Source: Ctenosaura bakeri (taxonomy: Eukaryota; Chordata; Lepidosauria; Squamata; Iguanidae). From it: DNA of 64,000 nt. A program made the translations under genes and the position numbers. Of the stretch, positions 56,876 through 64,000 are shown piece after piece. The stretch's first letter is position 1. Each line of letters opens with the position of its first letter. Under the pieces are notes generated by a model. The model did not search any database. It was not told the DNA's origin and saw only the letters and a list, made by a program, of their open reading frames with translations. Location of the stretch: NCBI GenBank assembly GCA_948474755.1, contig CAOLHI010001012.1:124001-188000 (forward strand), written 5' to 3'.

Positions 56876-57269
56876 TTCACTTTCTTGTTTGTTTTTAAAA
56901 ATATATCTTCTATAATATAAACTTTGAAAATTCTGTTTACATTAAATTATGTATGGTCCAATGTGGATTTGGATTTTGTTTAATGTTTGTTTCGTTAAAA
57001 GTACATATAAAGAGGGACAGGCTTTTTAGTGCCTGTGATTTGTCCATATTTGTAACCTCATCCTTGTTGATTTCTATGTACAGGAGTTATTCAGGATGTT
57101 TAATTTATTGGGGGTATTGGACTCAGCACCTTAGATAAAATTTAGACAAAAGCCAGGCAGATATACCATCATACTGTCGTGGAGGTTTCCAGAGCTACCA
57201 CAGTGACTATGGATACTCTTTGTGGGTTCAATGATGTTTTCTGCATTTTGAAAATGTGTGTTTTGCCAT

Positions 57270-57960
57270 TTGCACACTCAGGGCCAAGCTGGTTGCTGAC
57301 CTCCCCCCCCCAAGACCACACACACACCGCCATTTGGGAAAAATAAGGCCACAACTTTATTGGGTACAGATGTGACAGGGTTGACATGTGCATGGGTCCA
57401 GATCCAGGCTTTGGCCAATCTGCCTTTTAGCCAATGAACCAGACACCAAGCCCAGCCAGGACCACCTGGTGGCAGGCCCGAGGCTGTCTGCCCTACCAGG
57501 GAGTGCAGAGGATGTGTGCACCACCAAAGCCACACATCCAATTCCCTCTGCACTCCTAATGCCCCAGAACTCCTTGTCCCAGCCTGGGAACCACCATCCC
57601 AGATCCAGGACCCATGCTGCTGCCTGAAAGTTGTGACAGATAACAGCTATCATAGAAAAGTACCAGAAAAGCACCTGCAAGGAGAGGTGGGTAGAATGAC
57701 ACTGCCCAGCAGACTGCCAGAAAGCACGGAGCTGAACAAAGAATTCCCTTAGCTGCCGGAAGGGGAGTTGCACCAGGAATACTGGCACGCCCAGGCAGCC
57801 AACAAGCTTTCCCTAGCAGTTAGCTCATTGGCCACTGCTGCCAAAGGTGGGGGGAATTCCATTCAGCACAGAGCCCAATGGGAAGATGAAGAAAACTGCC
57901 CCGAGCCACACACGTGGCCAGCAATGCCATGTGCTCAGTGCTGCCATCCCAAGTCACAAC
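57270..57960. other. GC-rich block of unknown origin
   Basis: Noticeably richer in G and C than its surroundings, with a C-run at 57302-57310. Overlapping short frames on both strands have no recognisable domain. It could be part of an old transposable element. Confidence 0.4.
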
Positions 57961-58164
57961 TCATCCTCAAGATAAGTCTTGAAGATTATTTTCCTGCATT
58001 TTGAGCTGAGCACTCAAACTAACAGAGCAAGAAGTGTTTTACTTATATGTCTTCTATTTCAGTCAAACCACCATTTCAGGCACATTTAGTGAGGCTTCTT
58101 GGTAGTTGCTCTCAGGATGTGAATTCTCCCAAGTGTTAAATTAAATTAGGTTAGCTCCTTCTTT

Positions 58165-58630
58165 GGTCCTTTCTGCACGCGGCAAAGGAAACACTCCCTG
58201 CCGCTACTCACCGGCTTTTTGGTGGGTCCGTTTGTGTCCATCCTGATGAGGAGCAGTGCGAGCTTATCACTCCGCACTGCTCCAGCATCCAAAATGGTGG
58301 CTTCCAGTTGGTGGAGGCTCTCCACCAACCAGAGAAGCTCACCAACCTATAGCCCGCCCCAGCAGATCTGCAGGCACACACTAGTGCACGCCTGCAAATC
58401 TGCACTGGAGCACGGTGATGGAGCGACATGGGATTGCGCACTCCATACTTTTAAAAAACCTCTTAGAAGAGGTTTTTAAAAAGCATGCTGTGTGACCAGT
58501 TCCGGTCACTCTGGAGCAGACTGAGGTGCGGAACTACGAAAAGTAGTCCGCCCCAGTCCACTCCACGGTGCAGAAGGCCTCCGTTGGAGGTCGCTTTGCA
58601 CTGTTTTAATAGGCCGGTGCAGAAAGGGCC
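58165..58630 (-). mobile_element. Hairpin-rich Harbinger-like MITE, copy A5
   Basis: Ends GGTCCTTTCTGCACGCGG and GGCCGGTGCAGAAAGGGCC; flanking triplets TTT on both sides (58162-58164, 58631-58633). Hairpins at 58446-58485 (AAAAACCTC / GAGGTTTTT) and 58568-58602, and the CAAAATGGTGGCTTCCAG segment shared with A3. No coding capacity. Confidence 0.88.
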
Positions 58631-58639
58631 TTTGTTCTG

Positions 58640-60365
58640 TTTCCAACATCAGACAAAGATGTTTTTGTTTAGTCAGGCCTTTGTTAAGTGGCCATTGCCA
58701 AAGGTTGTTTACCCAGGGGGTGCTGTATTTTGTATTGTCATTATTATGTTTCTCCATGTTTGGGGATTATTGATGTTTCAATATAATATTTTTAATATAA
58801 TATTTAATACAATTTTTAACTTTGTATTACACCCTGTTTTTGTACCCTTGTACTATACCCTGTTTTAACTGTAATCTGTTTTAATATATATTGCAATCTG
58901 CAATGGGCAAGTTATAAATTAAATTAAAAATTAAACCCTGGGATGAAATAACTCTTTCTAACATATGTCCTTGGTATGAAGTCATTCAAAGTGATGCAAT
59001 AACCACTTTTATGCAAATATAGTTTACTAGTTTTTAACATCATTAAATGTTAAGCATAACACACTCAAATTCTGCCCACCTGTCTTGATTTCTTAACTGT
59101 GGTCTTGAGGCAGGCAAAGGGCAGCAATAACAAATACAGAGTTGATACGAAGATGCCTCAAGGACTGACTGTCTTAGAATGACTGTGGAGACAAGATTTG
59201 GAAGAAACCAATAAGATCTGCATATTTAAGGAGTGTAGAAACATCATCAGATTTTAAAAGGGAGGGAAATGTCAAGAAACATACTAAAAGATGTCAATGA
59301 ATGTCTGACAAGCACTTGGTTATAAAGTTCAGGGAGCTAAATATATGCTTAATGAGTGCAGGCTTGGGGACAGAAGACTGAGGAGTACTTTTGTGAGCAG
59401 GCAAAAACAATGCACAAGGTATTCATTCAGACAAACCTGTTGTTAGAGAGGGTGTAGTAGTCTGAAGTAAATACTAAGTCATCACTGAAATAAAAAAAAG
59501 TGCAGTGAGACAGTGTGGATAGTCAATGCAGAGTATGCAGGGACAGAGGCAAAAGGAGTTGGACATCTATCATTTTGCAAACAAGCATCCTCTCAGGTCA
59601 CAAAGACTCCACTGTGTGTGCATGTGTGTAACATTACACTTACTGGTATAGAGAACTACCAAAGAGTGCTGAACACTTGTAATATCTGATTTCCATATCT
59701 TTCCCTCTAAATACTGTGATTCAAGACTGAGAACCATGGCAAAAGTATTCATTGTGATTAAAGTATGGTGTTCTCCAACACAAAACTATAGCCTTCTCCT
59801 TTCACTCCTTTCCACAGTCTATTGTTTTCCTCATATTGACAGAATGAGAATATATAATATGGTTTCTTTGGACATTTCACTGATTTTCTGTGTCCTTTCA
59901 AATCCTTCTGAAATATAAAGATTTGGAATCAGTCCATTTTGGAACAGCCCAACTTTGATTCAGATTTCTCCCAAATCAACCTGACTCATTTCAGGACTTT
60001 TTCTGACCTGAAGCATATCCCTATGTTGAAAGCAAATGACTATAAAGTAGTGTGGCGACAGTCAACCACAGTAAAGATGACCAGGTTCAGAAACACAAGC
60101 TCTTTCTTAGCAGAGTGTAAACCTGAATGCTTTCCCTTTCCACCCATCTCCAGTCCCTTTCGCCCAGCAAAATGGGGAAATGCAATGTGTGATACAATCC
60201 TCAAATGTTTATTTGTAATACTAGAAGTGAACTTCCTCACTTGCTCACAAATTTGTGGGATAATTCTCTTAGACAGAACTTGAGGTGCACTATTTTATGC
60301 AAATACAATTTACCAGTTTTTAACATCACTAAAATGTTTGTTAAATACAACACACCAAAATTCTT
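58640..60365. other. Anonymous non-coding DNA
   Basis: AT-rich; a LINE-like 3' untranslated region may flank the MITE at 58640-58920, without a clear terminus. No gene seen. Confidence 0.4.
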
Positions 60366-60369
60366 TGGC

Positions 60370-60445
60370 TTTGATGTGGGTTCCTGCATGGCAGAGGGTT
60401 GGACTGGATGGTCCCTGTGGTCTCTTCCAACTCGGATTCTATGTA
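60370..60445 (+). repeat. CR1 LINE 3' tail fragment
   Basis: GTTCCTGCATGGCAGAGGGT, TGGACTGGATGG, CTCTTCCAACTC and ATTCTATG reproduce the 3' end of the CR1 element at 16866-18385 in the plus orientation. Only the last ~75 bases are present. Confidence 0.85.
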
Positions 60446-60449
60446 CTAC

Positions 60450-61790
60450 TGAATCTCTATCTGGCCATAGAGGGAAGTTCTCCCAACATTCCAGTAAACT
60501 AGTAAACTTCTCCATTTCCAATTTACCACTTAATTTGTGGTGGCTCATCTATGTTTATGGTCACTGATGTCTGCTTGACTAATAAGAAAAGGACATCTAA
60601 TCTCCAAATAGAAAGATCATGCTTCATTTCCGAGGTATCATATACTGATCTGCCTCAGCATGCAATTTTCTTACTAACTATGGCTTTTGGCATTCCCACC
60701 ACCACATGGAAACACCAATTCCCGGTCATCCATATAATGAGACTACACAAAGTACAGGCAATCTGTAAAACAGCTATGGTCTTTATATGCAGCTGTGCTC
60801 ATTCATTTTATTAGTGGCATGCTTGGCAGTGTATTTGCACTCATTTCTTTAAAGTAATGAACAAAAAAATCCCTTTCAGACAAATATGGAACAAGGCAAG
60901 CAAGCTATTGCCATTCAGGAAAAAAAAAAGCAGAAGTGTTTGGAGTGGCAGATAAAGGGAAATGAAACCTGCTTTGTGCCTGCAAACTTTACAGAATGTG
61001 ACCAGCTATTTCCCTGCAATCATTTTGGGTCTCCTTGAAAGGCAAAGGGGACTGTATTGTGCTATTAATCATTCCTAGAGCACAGTCAGTATTCAGATGA
61101 ATTTACCATACTTATTTTATTTTTCCTCACCATAAATCTTCAGGGTGAGATGTTTAAAAATATCCAATTTTCAGATGAAAAACAGAGTCTGATAGAGAGT
61201 GATTTGCACACAGCCACACAGTGAACTGAGGCCAAAGTTCTAAAATTAAATACAGGTGACTTGTAGTAATATCTTAGTTCTCCTCAATTTATGTTGATAT
61301 TGGTTATGTTGATGTTGGTTTGATCACATCCATGGCACTACTTTTTCACAGTGGAGGGTTTGCATGCTTCTGTGAGGAAAGAGGCTATTCTGACAGTACC
61401 AGTGTTTCTGGTAAGATCTCGCATGTCAGAAAGGCTTTTAGTAAGGAACCAGACTAAATATGCCAAACAACTACCAAGCAGCAGCAGTAGTTGGGGTGAC
61501 ATTGACGGAGGATCTCACAGAGACAACAGCACTGGCACCATAGCAAACACTTGTTAATACTGTGCAGATGGAGGTGTGACAAACCCCTTTTGAATGTTGT
61601 TTAGCACAGAACACCTGTGATGAGACAATCCAAAATGAAACAAGAAATCATCCCAGAAGATGAGACTCTCAGGTCAGATGGCAGTCTGTGAGCTACTAGG
61701 GTACAGTAGAAGATAACTATGAGTAGCACTGTAGCTATTGACATAATTGTCAGGAAACTGAGAATTAAAGATTACGGGGGGGGGGGAAGA
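60450..61790. other. Anonymous non-coding DNA
   Basis: No recognisable gene or repeat, apart from a G-run at about 61777-61787. Confidence 0.45.
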
Positions 61791-61796
61791 GAAAGA

Positions 61797-63085
61797 AAAA
61801 TTTTCAATGGATGACAGAAGAAACCCTTCAAGCAGACAACAAGCAAAAGTTAAAGGTGACAGAAAAAGGGTCAGAACTCTGAATGCAACTGTCCAGCAAT
61901 TTTTGTGCATGGATGACTATAATAGTCAATGCAGAGAAATAGAAGATGACAATAAAAAAAAGGAAAAACAGGAGGACTCTTCCAAAATATCTGAAAAATG
62001 TAAGGGAAAATATTAAACCAACAGTGGGAGTCTTATAAGATTAGCAGGGGAACACATTACATGACCAAGTACAAATAAAAGTAAAATGGAAACAATGCAT
62101 GGAAGAACTATATAAAAGAGATGAAAGAATGACAGATTCATTCAAGGAAAAACCATTTGTAGATGAACCTATAATTTTAGAAAGTGAAGTAGAGCCTTCA
62201 CTCAGAGCATTTGGGAGAGAAACAAACACTAGCAACAGACTGCATACCAACAGAACTGCTTCAAGCTTCAGAGAAAGAATCTACTCTAGTTCTAACTAAA
62301 ATCTGTCAATAAAGATGGGAAAAAATGGCCCCAAAATTGGAAGCACTCAACATATATTTGAAGTCTCAAGAAACAGGACACCAGAGATTGAAGTAACTGC
62401 AGAGCCACTGCATTAATTCCCATGCAAGCAAAATGATGTTCAATATTCTACAACAAAGATCTTTACTATATATGGCATGAGAAACACCAGATGTTCAAGC
62501 TGGGTTCAGGAAAGGAAAAGGCACTAGCGATCATATTGAAAACATATGATAATGGAGCACACTAAAGAATTTCAGATGAAAATCAACCGGTGCTTTAGAG
62601 ATTATAGCAAAGCCTTTGATTATATAGATCATGAAAAACTATGGATCTACATGAATACTATGTGAATACTAACGTTAGGATTGTCCATGACATTGTATTT
62701 CCAATTTCTGTGTATACATGTGAAAGTTGGAGAGTGAATAAAGCTGATATGAAGAAAATCAACTCATTTGAAACTGGGTGCTGGACTGCTGAAAAACCAA
62801 ATAAATGAGTCTTAGAGCAAATCTAGCCTTAACCCCACCCTAGAAGACAAGAGATTGTAATACTTTGAATATATCCTGAGAAAGTAGGATTCACTAGAAA
62901 AGACAATAATGCTTGGTAAAGTAGAAAGCAGGAGGTAAAGAGGGAGACTGCATTACAGATGGATCAGCTCTATCAAGGAACCCACAACCCTGAGTGTACA
63001 AGACCTGAGTACGGCTGTTGATGATGAGTGACTAGGAAGTTTCTCATTCAAATGGTGGCCATTAATCAAAGTTGACTTGACAGTC
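61797..63085 (+). pseudogene. Decayed RTE-BovB LINE
   Basis: Plus-strand fragments in the right order: an upstream part shared with 25545-25695; a reverse transcriptase piece reading AGFRKGKGTSDHIENI near 62497 and DYSKAFDYIDHEKLW near 62600; then CESWRVNKADMKKINSFE near 62720; KTIMLGKVE-like near 62900; and a C-terminal stretch with RWIS..KEPTTLSVQDLS near 62950-63010. The catalytic Y-A-D-D segment between the second and third pieces is deleted, and stops and frameshifts are frequent. BovB LINEs are widespread in squamates. Confidence 0.75.
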
Positions 63086-63089
63086 TTCT

Positions 63090-63915
63090 GCCTTAGCTGA
63101 TATGCCTATACTGATTGTGCTTTGTGCATTTGCTCCCTAGAAACTGAAATTAACTCCATAGATGAGCTCCCACGAAGAAGCTTCAGTTTACAGAGAGGAT
63201 CATGCAGACTAAATAATGTTTAGACATTACCACAGTAGGCAGCCATGATGCACAGAGGTAGCCATCATCATCAGCTGTGAAGGGAAGAGAAGGGTGCTGG
63301 CTCTGAGCCATCTGTTTCCCCAAGGTATCCCCAACAAGATCAGGGTGAGATATTGAAAGGGAAGGTGCTCTGGCAAAGTGCCCTTCAAAAGGTGCTTTGC
63401 ACAATTGCCTGCCTCATGGCATGGACCATGTCCTGGCCACATGTCCCAGAATACTTTGTCTCTAGGTCCTCATCTCCAAAGTCAAACTTTGGAGGAATGG
63501 GCTGTTCAGAGACTTCTTCTCCCATCCTAGCTACCATCCTTCTCTTACTGAAGCTGTGCCCATGGCCTTTTTCATCTGGCCACTGTCACTGCCACCTTAA
63601 ACTCCATCAGTGTAATTACACTGGCATAGTTACCCAGCAAGATTTTGGCCTGAGTTGATGTTTGAGTTATTATAGATGAACAGCAGGATCATAATTCATG
63701 GACTTCATGAAAACAGAATTGGCCAAATAAAAACTGCTCATCAAACATAATTCTGCTTGATTGGGTGGTTGGGGCTCTGGTATTTCTCTGTCAGCATTCA
63801 AGGGGGATTTCATGGAAACTCACTCATACACTCTGGAAGTGCATTAGAACACTGCTAGAAAAGTTTGCAGCTCCACAGCAGAATACCTAACTTCCCACTA
63901 GTTGCTACTATGTTA
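63090..63915. other. Anonymous non-coding DNA
   Basis: No recognisable gene or repeat. Confidence 0.45.
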
Positions 63916-63917
63916 CC

Positions 63918-64000
63918 CCAAAAGGTGGGGAACCTTGAGGTCCTCCAGCAGTACCAGCATCTCCTTAGAAAGATGGGCAATTATAACTCAAACGAGGCTG
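63918..64000 (+). mobile_element. Start of a hAT-type short element, cut by the window end
   Basis: CCCCAAAAGGTGGGGAACCT and GAGGTCCTCCAGCAGTACC resemble the end of the palindromic element at 15680-15808. The other end is outside the window. Confidence 0.4.

Overview
This window looks like intergenic or intronic DNA from a squamate reptile, most likely a lizard. The evidence is its repeat content: CR1, L2-type, L1 and RTE-BovB LINE fragments, a tRNA-derived squamate SINE, a Penelope-like element, hAT and Harbinger-like DNA transposons, and long tetranucleotide microsatellites. No host protein-coding exon, rRNA or tRNA gene could be supported. Apart from one retrotransposon polyprotein and one long LINE frame, the open frames are chance or repeat-derived. 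The species is not determined; an iguanian lizard is a guess from the style of SINE and LINE.

Layout. 1-3090 is anonymous AT-rich DNA. At 3091-8567 a 421-bp non-autonomous DNA transposon (TIR GGCCATTTCC, 3-bp target duplication AGA) has been split by a complete Ty1/copia-type LTR retrotransposon at 3283-8333. That element has two 453-bp LTRs differing at 7 sites, a 5-bp target duplication GAGTG, a primer site matching the anticodon arm of initiator tRNA-Met, and an uninterrupted 1344-codon gag-pol frame. 8571-16860 is mostly anonymous, with three short inverted-repeat elements. 16866-18385 is a 5'-truncated CR1 LINE on the minus strand. 18400-31400 holds SINEs, further short DNA transposons, LINE ends and microsatellites. 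31420-32384 is a Penelope-like element with a 12-bp target duplication, an inverted 5' arm, two hammerhead-ribozyme-like motifs and a decayed GIY-YIG domain. 33380-34150 is a nest of microsatellites, a SINE and a transposon inside it. 37535-37714 is a 180-bp palindrome with one mismatched pair. 39500-46500 is mostly anonymous. 46510-58630 has three more copies of the hairpin-rich transposon family, a degenerate GGCCTA-rich array, a hAT element inside a SINE, L2 fragments and an L1 3' end. 61797-63085 is a decayed, internally deleted BovB.

How the parts relate. The window is a record of nested transposition, with no operon or pathway. The most coherent novel signal is a set of short non-autonomous elements sharing the terminus GGCC(A/C)TTTC(C/T)(G/A)CAC. 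Five clear copies of one family are built from consecutive hairpins whose stems change in a compensatory way between copies. Shorter palindromic and ~400-bp families share the terminus. Three-base target duplications point to a PIF/Harbinger-like transposase in trans, which is not encoded here.
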